Shown piece by piece: positions 25,440-35,850 of a stretch of 64,000 nt of DNA. The stretch spans positions 310,001 through 374,000 of the forward strand of contig JAODTK010005595.1 of assembly GCA_026419785.1 (NCBI GenBank), read 5' to 3'. Position 1 is the first letter of the stretch, and each line of letters opens with the position of its first letter. The notes under the pieces are model-generated. The model did no database searches, was not told where the DNA came from, and was given only the letters and a program-made list of their open reading frames with translations. This DNA is from Sclerodactyla briareus. Lineage: Eukaryota > Echinodermata > Holothuroidea > Dendrochirotida > Sclerodactylidae. Both the position numbers and the translations under genes were made by a program.

Positions 25440-26220
25440 GGCCGGGGTGGCAGGGGGCAGCCAGCCGAGCGCCCGATGCTTCAGTCGAGACCGCAGGGAG
25501 GCACCCGAAGTAATGACGACCACAGTGAGTCCAATGGACTGCTTCGTATGGCAAGATCCGCTTCCTCGTTACTCCGGCTGGAGATCTGAAACGAGAAGAA
25601 AACAAACAGAAGTTAACAAACCACTCCGCCCGACTGTCGTCCCGGCAGGGATCGAAACACAAAAGGGCATGGCCTAGGAGGTTACAAAACGCCCCCCCCC
25701 CCCGGCAGAGAATGGATCCTCGGGAACCACCTCGACCAGCCGGCGCTGAGCGCGGGTATAACATAGGAGAGAACGGCCTAAATTATCAACTGGGTAACAT
25801 GGTTCCCGCCAGGCCCCGGCGAAGGAGAGACATGATGGACAAAAGTCAGGAGGAAAAAAAGGTATAGTCCGGACCCGACTAAAGGGAGAACTCCCGCGAA
25901 AACTGTCGTTCACGCGGGGGTAGATGAAGGTAGAACCAACTGAGGAATGAGGATGCGAAACGTCCTTCGAAAAAGTCGGCACCAAACAAGGGGCGCGAGG
26001 CCCGGGAAACTGCAAAAGTGAAAAAACAACCCCTCACGAACTGGTGTAACCGTGGGGCAACGGAAATGCAACGGAAAAATGAAGAATAACGCCGTTAACG
26101 TCTTGCCGACGTTCAGAGGAGGGAGAGAAGAACCCCGCCGGAACAGCGGCGAACTCTTGAGATGTGCGGGGACACACTGCAACCTCAGTGTGGCGGGGGG
26201 GGGGGCACATAAAAACGACA
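25440..26220. other. GC-rich stretch without recognised gene
   Basis: Overlapping frames of 113-119 codons occur on the minus strand and 116 codons on the plus strand. None shows a protein motif I recognise, and several start or end at homopolymers. It may be an old retroelement piece. No function is assigned. Confidence 0.3.
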
Positions 26221-26262
26221 TAACGACATAAAAAAACGTAACTATGCGCGAGTCCTTACTCG

Positions 26263-26425
26263 AGTACATTTTCTGATACTCATAGGCCCTGTACTCGTAC
26301 TCGTACTCAGATTTTGGAAAACTGTGTACTCGTACTCATACTCGTACTCATGGATTTTGTACTCGTACTCGTACTCAGATTTTGGAAAACTGTGTACTCG
26401 TACTCGTACTCGGTGTCAATGTTGT
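26263..26425 (+). repeat. TACTCG hexamer satellite, block 1
   Basis: Repeats of (TACTCG)n with occasional TACTCA variants, broken by 'cagattttggaaaactgtg' twice. It is near-identical in type to the block at 26870-27015. It creates artefact frames of Ser-Thr repeats on the minus strand and Val-Leu repeats on the plus strand. Confidence 0.95.
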
Positions 26426-26539
26426 ATACCACTACTTGTATGCACTGTGTAGCAGTACTCAATGTATTAGCCTAGGTACAAATATAGTAATAGTCGAGTG
26501 CATGCTCGAATACTTTTGTGGACTCGTACTACATATGTC

Positions 26540-26850
26540 TCCATATGTGGTTAATTCAGCGCGGCTGCCTCGCAGTGATGACCAGCAATTGCTACCACCC
26601 TGCCCAGCGTTCAGGAAAGTAGCTGAATGGAGCTGACAGTTGATACCAACTCCGGTCAGATGGGGACGTGACTTACATCGCAGTCCCGGAGCAGAACATG
26701 CCTGCTTACACTTTGATCGGCATCGTCTGAACACTAGTTGGAAACAGGAGGCGAGTTATTGCTGGTGCTCATCCACGATCAGCATGGGTGCAGGGCTTCT
26801 TTGTTTGAGCCTAAACCCATAGTCTCAGATATTATTATTATTATAACATA
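26540..26850 (+). repeat. Possible SINE-like segment ending in (TTA)n
   Basis: A stretch between the two TACTCG blocks that ends in a 'attattattattataa' tail at 26830-26846, reminiscent of a retroposed element with a simple-repeat tail. I cannot see a convincing polymerase III A/B box. It could equally be unique sequence. Confidence 0.25.
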
Positions 26851-26869
26851 CTGATGGCCGAAGAACTGT

Positions 26870-27015
26870 ACTCGGTAGTGTTGTGTACTCGTACTCGTAC
26901 TCGTGAGCTCTGTACTCGTACTCATGGGCCCTGTACTCGTACTCGTACTCATACTCGTACTCATGGGTTTTGTATCTCGTACCCGTACTCGTACTCATAG
27001 TGATGTACTCGTCCT
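26870..27015 (+). repeat. TACTCG hexamer satellite, block 2
   Basis: Same hexamer as 26263-26425, interrupted by 'gagctctg', 'atgggccctg' and 'atgggttttg'. The spacer type differs between blocks. Confidence 0.95.
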
Positions 27016-27139
27016 TTGTCAATGTACGCACACTACAAGTCTGGGGGAAATACACCCGAAGAGCCCACAGTGTGAAAGTAAGCCTAAACCACGCTGATAC
27101 CCAGGTGGAAAGTAAAGCGAACCAGTAAAGAGAACAACA

Positions 27140-27765
27140 TATTTTCTAGGGTAGTATAATTATCACGAGATAACTTGGGAAAATTAGGAAACGAACAAAA
27201 GAGCTAAGAAATAGACATATGAATGGCCTCAAACTTTGGTTCGGAACAAATGTATAGTATACGCCACCGAGTCTGAATAGGTCGGGAAAATAATAAATAA
27301 ATAAAAAATCATGCAAATTTACCTCCGATGACCTCAAAACGACGCTCATCTTGGTCAGGAACAACCATAATCCCCTTCCACCGAGTTTCGCTCAAACTAT
27401 AAAAAGTTTATACAAACGCACAATGTATGCAGATCTGACCTCCGGTGACTTGAAATGACCGCAATATTTTCAGGAATAACTGTAGCCCCAGCCACCAAGT
27501 TTCGTTTCAATCCGATAATGTTGTGAAAAACGCATAAATTGCGCAAATTTTCACCTCCGATGACTATGAAATGACTTCTAACTTTGATCAGGACCAACCA
27601 TAGCCCCCGCATACCAAGTTTCGCCTAAATCCGAAGAACGTGGCCCTCAGAAGTAGCGACGAATACTTTCACCTGACTTTCGAACTTATCCGGGATTCAT
27701 GAGGGCGCACATATAACTCTTTGCCAAGTTTCGTTGTCAGTCGGACATGGTTTGTTTTCGGAGAC
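27140..27765 (-). repeat. Periodic repeat (about 120-130 bp), reverse orientation of the 11.5-13.5 kb type
   Basis: Successive units carry 'ccaccgagtttcgctcaaa', 'gccaccaagtttcgtttcaat' and 'taccaagtttcgcctaaat', followed by 'gcaaat..acctccgatgac' and 'aaatgac'. Their reverse complement (cgaaacttggtgg ... ggtcattt ... gtcatcggaggt) matches the sub-repeat phrases at 11.7-13.2 kb and 46.5-46.8 kb. Four units are recognisable. It is non-coding. Confidence 0.65.
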
Positions 27766-28034
27766 GTTATTGCATAATCGCCCAACTTTCGGCGGCGGCG
27801 GCGGAGACAGTGGTTACAACCCCAGAACAGATCCCCATACTAACTCTCCTTTGTCCTTCCTGAGATATTTCAATTCACATCTAAAGAATCCATCGTCCTT
27901 GCTGCAGGTCATATTGAAACCTTTGTAAACTCGCGCTCCGGAAGTGCACTTCGACCTGAAATTCACTGAAAGCGGCTATAAAAAACACTTTCTACCTTCT
28001 AAATGGGATCGGGATACTCAACAGAATGCTCCAA

Positions 28035-28430
28035 AAAACTAGGTTAGTTTAGTTTAGTTTAGTGAATAAGGGTCAGGAGGACAAAATCCTCATAAACAAA
28101 CCGGAGCACAACAATCCAGGAAAGAAAAAATGAACCAAACCACGAAATCATTCGCCATGTGATCTGAAAAATAATTCAAGACTATTCTTGAACGCATTCA
28201 CACGCTTAGAGAGAACAACATTTTCCAGGAAGACAATTCCACTCATTGATCACTCTCTGCGAGAAGAAATATTTACGAATGTCCAATCTGCAGCGCTTGC
28301 CCCGAAGCTTGAGACAGTGTCCTCTATTTGTAGTAACATTGGAAGATTCAAAGAAGTAGTGGAGGACAGGCCAACGAGTCCATGGACAATTTTGAAAAGT
28401 CACCCCGATTTCGCCTCAGCTCCATGGTAG
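28035..28430 (-). mobile_element. LINE E: 3' end of a CR1/L2-type element with pentamer tail
   Basis: The minus strand encodes the conserved LINE C-terminus 'RGHCLKLRGKRCRLDIRKYF', 'FSQRVINEWNCLP' and, after a one-base frame change, 'KRVNAFKNSLELFF' and a stop. Beyond the stop come about 100 bases and then a (CTAAA)n tail, seen on the plus strand as 'gtttagtttagtttagt' (28043-28062). The copy is 5'-truncated, as expected for target-primed insertion. No intact RT remains. Confidence 0.85.
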
Positions 28431-28439
28431 TAGACGGAC

Positions 28440-29490
28440 GCCTTACTCTTTCCTCGGTTCCACACAGATTGGAAAAAAAAGTTGTGTCTTCCGTTATCAT
28501 AAATTATTTAGTTCGTTCCTAACTCGAGAACCCAGTTCACCGATCTCTTAGGTTAACACGGCAGTGAAAAGATAAACATCTCAGCGTGTTGTCGTAAAAA
28601 ACTCGTACCAGTTACTAGGTTACGCACATTGAACTACGTCATTTTCAGCGATTGGAGCGAAAAAAGTATATTATTTACATGGTAAACCCCTAATGGCTCT
28701 ACAGCGCACAACACTGTAGGTATGGGGACGGGGACTTAAACGTAACACTTCAGAACAAGAATTTCAGATGTCCGTCCTAAATATGACGCATTTTGAACAG
28801 AAATCGCCATTTTCATGGTAAACTATTAACATATTCTGAAAGAGAAGAAACCTTTTCCGATCAGTTTCATGTACTTTCTGTTACGGTAAGATAAACTAGT
28901 GAGAAAATGAGCATTTACAAATTGTGAGTCAGCTGGATTTTCTGTGTACGTGTAATGACCTTAGTAGGAGAACTTGGGATGTCGGGCTGGCGAAGTCAGT
29001 TGATCAGTAAATTGGAATGGTCACTATGCAAAGGGAGCGACCCAATGTACGTAAAAAACTAATACAGTGTCGGGTTTGCATCACAGTAGTAATAGAAAAA
29101 CGGCATAAATTTATACTTTCATTTCCAACATGTATTACTCCAAGGCAATCGAGGCAAAATATTCCGAGCGGGAACACCACTCTTCTTCAATTGCTTAAAA
29201 CGAAAGAATACAGGACCGTGACAGGTGAATACAGCTGAGTGCTCTGGCTCGAGTGCTCATGATTGACAGATCTTTGTTGAATCCGGTTTGATGTGGTTCC
29301 AAGTGTGAAATTGTTTTCCAACTCAGGTTGGTTCTCTGCTGTGCGGACCTAACTAAAATTACCATCAAGATAACATATCTGATATCCGATACACTGTGTT
29401 CGGCCACGTGGAAGCCTGGTTTATTCTGCCTAACATGATTTGTGATTAATGAACCGGAACAGGAACTTGGTGCTGATCAGGCGCGGTTTT
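28440..29490. other. No feature recognised
   Basis: AT-rich, with only short frames (73 codons at 29017-29238 and 70 at 29195-29407) lacking motifs. I see no repeat family shared with the rest of the window. A 19-base G run follows at 29493-29511. Confidence 0.4.
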
Positions 29491-29729
29491 ACGGGGGGGG
29501 GGGGGGGGGGGCTTTGGGGGCTGAACCCTCGAGGGTGTGATATTTTTTTTATTATATTGATATGCCTATTGGCATATTGAACTAGCATAGGCGTCCTTCC
29601 TCCTTCCACACCCCTAGGCCTACCCAATTTCCCGCAGGTCACATTTCCTCGCGATAACAAGGTTACGCAAAGCCTCAAGTCATGAAAGGAAAACAAAAAT
29701 GCTATCTCATTCTCGTAAGGAGTACATAG

Positions 29730-29998
29730 GCTGCTTGTACAGGAGTAGTGACAACTGCGCTTTTTCGGGGACTAGGGCGCGCCTTCCGGCGGACGAGCCT
29801 TCCACCGAATTCTATCTGTACGGGATCCGGTGGCTTGAGCCGCCTGCCAGGACGACCTTTTAGCTCTTGGTTAGCGCAGCTTCGTGGGAACCTAGTCGCT
29901 TGCCTGGAGAAGGCCGGTTGACTGGAAATTGCGGGTGGACGCGGCGAGGTGCCTGCCAGGCATGTGCCCATATGAGTGAGTGAGTGAGTGAGTGACTA
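29730..29998 (+). mobile_element. LINE B 3' fragment with (TGAG)n tail
   Basis: Plus-strand translation in changing frames reads 'RDNCAFSGTRARLPADEP', then the matching GIRW segment, and 'WTRRGACQACAHMS'. These correspond to the LINE C-terminus seen at 43.2 and 53.3 kb (RDRQ-x-x-FF, RLP-x-DDP, W-x-RR-VDAA). The fragment ends in 'atgagtgagtgagtgagtga', a simple tail that also appears in short form at 43.49 kb. It is 5'-truncated and frameshifted. Confidence 0.75.
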
Positions 29999-29999
29999 C

Positions 30000-31200
30000 T
30001 GTCAAGTCGACAACACTCCCTATTTCCGTACTGTGCGTACACACACAGTGCACAGTGTTAGTGGTTACAAAGCAGCGTCCTGCGTGCATATTTTTTTTTC
30101 ATTACTAGGACAGATATAAGGAGAATCAGGACTGAAGTTTGTCAAGGATCGTAGTATTGGTGAGAAATCTGGGGCCTAGTTGTATTTGGGGAGGTGTCAA
30201 TCCACGGTCAAATTTTGGGACATTGTCATCGTTTAGGTCTGTGAATCACAGCACACCTTGCAAACACGGACCTGGTTTCAGGTTGGAGGCACGGATGGCC
30301 GTCTATAAAGTGACCTCCATGGTAGTCAGGTAGTGTTGTACATCCATGTAAAACCTGCCACTCACTTACTTAAGTCAGATTCTATTCTGTCGTTTCAAAC
30401 CCCTATAACCCCCCCCCCCCCCTCCTCCTGAATACAAGGTCAAGAGCCGCGCCGGATGGCTTCAAGCGGCAAGCGCAACTGCTGCAAATCTGGTGACCTG
30501 ATTGGTTACCAGTTCTCATGAGCCTAACAGCTCCGGTGATACAATGTGCATCGGTCAATACGAAGCAAATGGATATTGCAGTAATGACAAGACACGCCAA
30601 AATAATTCTCATATCGCAGTAACCCATGTGATATCATATTAGTACTATTTCTTACAGAAGACTTTTCATGTTAATTGAGAAATTGCAGACACGAGATCTA
30701 TATTTCAAAGCTGGGAAGATACAGGATAGACACTCGTGGTGTGCAGTTTCTGGCCACTATGGAGAGTTGTGAAGTTACAATTTTCCTTGTGCGCTCTGCG
30801 CCAACCGGAGGTCCGCTAACGCTCATATAGTATCACCATTATCCACTCCGTTTTTGACCCCCCAAATGCCCCCCTCTCCCTCCCCCAAAATGGGACTCTA
30901 GAACCCTGCCTGGTGCTGATTTCCCCCACGTAAGTATAATTTGTGGACATTTTTTACAATGTGTGTTGGAGTAACCCCGGGAGCTTGGTTCAAGCAGGGT
31001 GTTGTAGACACCCTGCAACCTGCCGTTGTTGCAGGCGACGTATCTTGTAACCACGTGAACCGATTGGAGGAGAGAAGGCCGAACCAACTGGCACCTCAGG
31101 TTACGTGGCTGTCTACAGCAATGCAATGACAAGGGAGTCTTTGAAAAGGTCAGCAATGGTAGGGGCAGAGCCCCGAATACCCCATGATTGATTGATACCA
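30000..31200. other. No gene recognised
   Basis: Contains an A/T run, a 14-base C run (30409-30422) and a few short frames. The 120-codon minus-strand frame at 30839-31201 has no recognisable motif and overlaps a C-rich low-complexity start. Nothing here is supported as a gene. Confidence 0.4.
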
Positions 31201-31426
31201 TGAATTAGCTGCGTTTACACTCAGAACACCGAGCACGGGGCTATTCTCCCAAGGGGCCCATGGCTAAGATCCTCGGCTGTTTACACGGGACCTCGCGCAT
31301 GGGGTTCAACCCCGCGCGCGAGGTTTTACAGCAAATCTCGAGTTCAGATCAATCGCGTCGAGGTTGCGGTGTTGCCCAGGGCACAGCGAAACGAAATTGG
31401 GATGTAGTCAATAGCTTTGAACTTAA

Positions 31427-31566
31427 ATGGGGGTTCCCCCAGGTAGGCGGGGCGATTGATGGCACTCACATACCTATCGTTTGCTTCCAGCCGAATTTCC
31501 AACGGACTTTTACAACCGTAAAGGATTCCATAGCATTAATATGCAAGCAGTTGTCGATACAAATAT
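31427..31566 (+). pseudogene. Harbinger (HARBI1-like) DDE transposase fragment
   Basis: One frame reads WGFPQVGGAIDGTHIPI. The GAIDGTHIPI box holds the first catalytic aspartate (codon 458-460 of 31,000) of the DDE_Tnp_4 nuclease found in Harbinger transposases and HARBI1 proteins. After a one-base slip near 31500 the other frame reads YNRKGFHSINMQAVVDTN, the next conserved block. The later aspartate and glutamate blocks are missing; the homology stops at '...aatatag/gtaggt', which could be an exon end or a deletion point. Upstream homology to the transposase is weak. It is non-functional as read. Confidence 0.85.
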
Positions 31567-31913
31567 AGGTAGGTTTTTCTTTTTCTCTACATTTAATTGA
31601 CCAGAAGAAATGAATAAACTGATGATTAACAAACCGAAAACATGTAACAGCACAACGCGACGATAGCGAAATGTGCAACTTATAATGCACGAGTACACGT
31701 ACGTACAATACTATAGCGAAATACCCCTGCCCACACACAGTAAACCATACAGCAGTTTGTAATTTCTAGTCCAGTCGTCAAAAGACAGTGTGTTTTGTTA
31801 TCGGAGTTGCGGGCGGAAGGCAAGTCAAGAGCTTCGCAAAACCCCGTGTCAACCCCGCGTTGCGTTTACACTACGAAGTTAAACCTCCGCTCGGGTTCAA
31901 CCCTGCGTCTACG

Positions 31914-31954
<41 letters not shown>
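31914..31954 (+). repeat. 41-base poly-C run
   Basis: The longest homopolymer in the window, within the right arm of the Harbinger relic. It produces a spurious polyproline frame. Confidence 0.95.
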
Positions 31955-31956
<2 letters not shown>

Positions 31957-32194
31957 AGTTGATCTCGGGTTGACAAAGGGGTTGACCCGGGGTTGACACG
32001 GAGTTCAAACACGGGGTTGAAGGAGCGTTTACACTACGATTTTACCCGAGTGAACACCGAGCGCGGGGTTGAACCCCGAGCGCGGGGCTGAGTGTAAACG
32101 CACCTATAGAGGACGAAGTGTTGGGTGGTAGATGACCAACCAAGGTAGCCTGTACATACCCGCTCCTCATGATAAGCCAGTAAATTCTGATATG

Positions 32195-32680
32195 GTAAGG
32201 GTAGTACCCTATTGAGATGGAAATTCAATAGGGCGGTATGGGTAACCCCTATTGAGAAGAGAAATCCAACAATTCAGACTCCTTATCCAGAAAAATCAGG
32301 TCACGTGAACATATGCGACGGTACTTGAGGAGTTGACTGTACACTATCGAACTTTTGGTGAGATGGGGATGAATACTGTCGAAATGTCGGAGGTACGTCT
32401 AGCAGTGGGCGTAGTTGTAAACCGAGGTCTTCTATGGCCGTTCACCCGCAATCGATTCCTGCAGAACGTCAAGAAAGGGGACTTTCTTTACAGAATAATC
32501 AGTGGTTAATTATGGATGGGTGGAAGTCATCCGTCAGCAAGCGAAAAAAAGAATGATCGAGTTTTCTTGTGCACCTTTGTCCCACAGCATAAAGATGTCG
32601 TCCATGTAGCAGGCATAAAAATGTTTGCAGGGGTCATCGATGAGTTCTTGCTCCTAGGAATGCATTGTGAAATATTTGCT
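32195..32680 (-). mobile_element. Penelope-like element: reverse transcriptase fragment
   Basis: On the minus strand, YMDDIFMLWDKG (YMDD at 32597-32608) is the motif C region of Penelope-like reverse transcriptases, which typically read YxDDIFxxW. Downstream, after frame changes, follow 'TDDFHPS' (about 32515), 'ESPFLDV' (about 32470) and 'HLTKSSIVYSQLLKYRRICS' (about 32310-32370). This last block is the characteristic HxxxxSIxYSQxLRxRRIC segment after the RT palm. The upstream fingers are not found, so the copy is 5'-truncated. No GIY-YIG endonuclease was found downstream. Confidence 0.85.
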
Positions 32681-32789
32681 TATTCCGACACTCATTATGG
32701 TTGGCCAAATTGCCGTTAGCCGCCATATTTTGATTTGTATAATAGTAATTGCAGTCCTATGATTCCAGTTTTGCATATATTTTGTTACT

Positions 32790-32822
32790 GTACTGATGAG
32801 CTCACAAATAGCGAAACAGTTG
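32790..32822 (+). ncRNA. Hammerhead-ribozyme-like motif (degenerate)
   Basis: CTGATGA (32793-32799), a 13-base segment that can form a 3-bp stem II (GCU/AGC, loop CACAAAU), then GAAAC (32813-32817). This is the invariant order of a hammerhead core. Penelope-like elements are known to carry minimal hammerheads in their terminal repeats, and the PLE relic lies about 110 bp away, though on the other strand. A proper cleavage triplet with stems I and III is not evident. It may be a decayed copy or chance. Confidence 0.4.
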
Positions 32823-33044
32823 ATCTCAGTTTGCATATCATAGCTCCCAGCGCAGTGTTGCCCGAAGCCAGTCGCCATCGTTTGTTGACTGGTTGAGCAC
32901 AATGCGAAAGCTCCATCTTTTGAGCTCGAGCACTCTGGCATTTTCCAGTTTTTACGCACCTGGGTGCACTTGTATTATTGTATACTTTCGTTGCAACTGT
33001 ATTTTGTTGTGCTTCGTGCAAACTGTTAGAGCTCTGTTCGGTAC

Positions 33045-33080
33045 TGAACTGATGAGCTCACTATAGCCACGGGACAGTTC
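33045..33080 (+). ncRNA. Second CTGATGA motif, likely decayed duplicate
   Basis: 'aactgatgagctcac' repeats the 32792-32804 sequence about 257 bp downstream. The GAAAC half reads 'gggacagtt', so the core is broken. The shared context ('tactg', 'acagtt') suggests a tandem copy of the same terminal-repeat piece. Confidence 0.3.
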
Positions 33081-33099
33081 TGCCTACACTCTACAGTTT

Positions 33100-35850
33100 T
33101 TATTTCTCACAGTTGTTCAGTTTTATTATGTGAGGATGGTTCGTAAAAATTGAGAAGTGTGAATAGAACATTCATCCTTCAGGATCTGTAACTCTGTTAA
33201 CATAACCACTCCCTCGGGAATGTCTGCCTCTTACTTTTCACTTCAGTTTTATATAGTACTCGGGTTACAATTTACCCATACGAGGTATTGAATGACCTAT
33301 CTATCAATTGAGGTTTGGGGACCTTGATTCCAAACTACGATTCGAATAAGCAGTCCGTTCTGTGTTCACGTTTCTTCGGAACAACTAACATAGTGGCATA
33401 CAGTATGGGAAAATGACTCAAGAGCGTTTGTTAAGGTTTTTTTTCCGAACTGTAGGATATACGTCTTTCTTCGTTTATGCGGGAGTTTTACTAGGCCTTG
33501 TGGAAGCTTTATATGTCTGGTGAGTTAACTGCATGGCCGCTCACGGGAGTAGCGGAAGTGCATAAGCGACAAGCCACCGAACAATCATATATTTAATTAT
33601 AAACTGTACATAGGCCTAATATATCAATTGATTCTTTTGATTGTATTGTTGAATTTGGTTACATTCACTTGTCGGGAAGTAATCGTTTCAAAATACACAG
33701 AGCAGCATTTCTTCTGGTTTGCTTTAAGACAGCTAATTGTTTATTTTAGATTCTCACTATTTTGGTGAACTCTTAGTCGTGGATTCATATGTTCATTCAT
33801 TTATCTTTCATTGGCCAGTGCGGGAGCTAGTTCTAGAAAACGGGTGAAAGCTGGAAGTCCGCCATTAATAATAATTATTCACCGCCCAGTGAATAATTCA
33901 TTATCACGAGGTCGCCATCTCAAAGAGGACAGAAACATTAAACAATTTTTCGAAATCGCCCCGGAATTCTACAGCCTGCATGTTGCCAGTAAACAAGACC
34001 CGAATATTTGGGAAATTACAAATTTCAATCCACAACAGTGCCGTCGGTTTTCAAAAACGCTTCACCGATCGTTGTCGGCAATTTCAATTGTCCCCGACCG
34101 AAGCAAATCCCGGCCAGTCGTTTCCTCATTGTCACTTGTAACATTAAACTGCCACAGAACTCGTCCACACATTACAGCGTTGTGCATCTTGCCCACATCT
34201 GTTGCCAGCGGGTTTGCCGCGGGTAATTTGAACTGCAAACTGTAGGCCTAGGTGCAATTACGTTATAATAAATAAATAGTGTTAAGTGTTAGTATTTGCA
34301 ACACAGTACAAAAATAAAACATTGTTGGTGATGCACTGAAGCCCGCCGAGGAGAGCTCGATGAGGACACCGCAGGATGAATTATAAGAAAAGCTCATAAA
34401 ATTAGCTGGATAAAACTGAATGCGTGTCCAAACCGAAGTCATTACGACTTTCCGTTACGGACTCACAGTCCTTTGAAGTTTGTGCATGCTGTATTGACGA
34501 CAAGAACGAAAAGCATTCCCATGCATCCATAAAAGTGATGTCATACTTGACACAACCCTGCAAAAACCAATTTTGTTTTCTATTGAAATTCACACATATT
34601 ATTCCACTTAGGAAAGGAAAGCTTAAGTCTATGGAAGGGATAGCTGTTGTGCTTGGCTGTAGGTATTGGGGGTTACTTGTGAGAGAAAGAAAGAACTTCT
34701 GCTAAATGTTGACTTATTCAACAAAGTGGAACATCATTTTCAAGAGGAACATAATTTTCCTTGGGTCAAAGGTGTGACCGTATGCGGTGTTGTGCAATGG
34801 GGTTCTCTCCAATTTCTATGCATAATGGACCAAAACGATAGAAGGCCAATAACTTCATATGGAACATCGTATTGTACTTCAGTTGGAGGAAGAAAGTGAT
34901 GAGAGAATTCCAATTACAGCATTACGGAGACGCATGTTACAACAAATCTGATCTTATAACCCCCCCACTCTCCATTTTCCAGAACAAAGTATCCATGCCA
35001 TCTATTATAATTTCAGGGATTGATTTTCTTCATTGCGAGCGAATGAATCGCATGGCATAGGGTCGGTTCCATATATTGTGTAGGCCGGGTTGGGTTGTGT
35101 AGTCTGAAGTTGCAATGACCATGTTACAATCGGTAATTCTAAGATACGATCAGTTGGATCCCAATCGAGACAAATGTAGTTGATTGTACATCGATTCCGG
35201 AAAAAATAGAGAGGACCGTTTCTCGTTCAAATTAAGATGAGATTCGTTAGAAACGAGTGCTGAGAAACTGAGGGGGGGAACATGGACATTATATTTTGTC
35301 TGGGGTGAATGTAACTGCAATATGAATTTATATGCACAGCCAGAGAACTAATTGTTTTGTTTTTTGAATTATGCCAGGGGGACATCGGTTTAAACTTGTG
35401 TTCCAGGCGGTACACACATGTTTACGCGCTAGTAGATTTGTGTTCTCGCAATATAGGTAAAACATTTTTGAACATTTCTCCCACATTGGGTGATAATGTA
35501 TTTTTAACTGGCAACGAAGTTGGCGACAGACATTGTTTACAGGTATGATGATCGTTCTTTTTTCGTTCTATGATTGGAGTGACAGTTGTTTCATCTCATT
35601 TATTTGGTCTTTCTTCTAATCAGCAAGACTGAAATCATGTGATATAATAATATAAATGAAACCAATGGTCATCACATTAAAAAACATTCTCTGAAGTCTA
35701 CGATCATTGTTTTTCTCGAGAAGAGAAATTCCTCCTTAAATATGAATAATTTAATTTGAAAGGCCATGCATTCCGCGGCAACTCTCCACTTAGCTTACAG
35801 TAAATATGAAATATTTTGAAAGAACAAGGAAAAGGTACCGGAATTTGGCC
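33100..35850. other. Mostly unassigned; one open frame at 33811-34245
   Basis: The longest frame (33811-34245, plus, 144 codons) begins MASAGASSRKRV and includes 'HLKEDRNIKQFFEIAPEFYS'. An overlapping 72-codon frame is open in another phase. An 'aataaataaa' stretch follows at about 34270. I do not recognise the protein and see no repeats. Further short frames at 34424-34705 and 34666-34899 have no motifs. A polypyrimidine-AG site near 34981 and a 'gccag' at 35372 resemble splice acceptors, but no exon can be supported. Confidence 0.35.

Larger units (their letters stand above)
31207..32105 (+). mobile_element. Decayed PIF/Harbinger-type DNA transposon
   Basis: Both ends carry the inverted sequence GCGTTTACACTCAG (31211-31224; reverse complement at 32087-32100), extended on both sides as AG(C/G)T. 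Just inside, both arms have 'ccgagc-cgggg'. The interior holds a Harbinger transposase relic at 31427-31566. The 'gcgtttacacta' motif also recurs internally (31862 and 32027), and a 41-base C run (31914-31954) interrupts the right arm. A clean 3-bp target duplication is not visible (TTA-like on the left, TAT-like on the right). Confidence 0.65.

Noticed and set aside
26779-27055. Frames of Ser-Thr and Glu-Tyr repeats on the minus strand
   Set aside because: Direct translation of the TACTCG hexamer satellite.
29480-30460. Possible hAT ends (CAGGCGCGG at 29478 and CCGCGCC near 30450)
   Set aside because: The ends match poorly and the flanking octamers do not agree.
31788-31973. Frame encoding a polyproline tail
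   Set aside because: Produced by the 41-base C run in the Harbinger relic.
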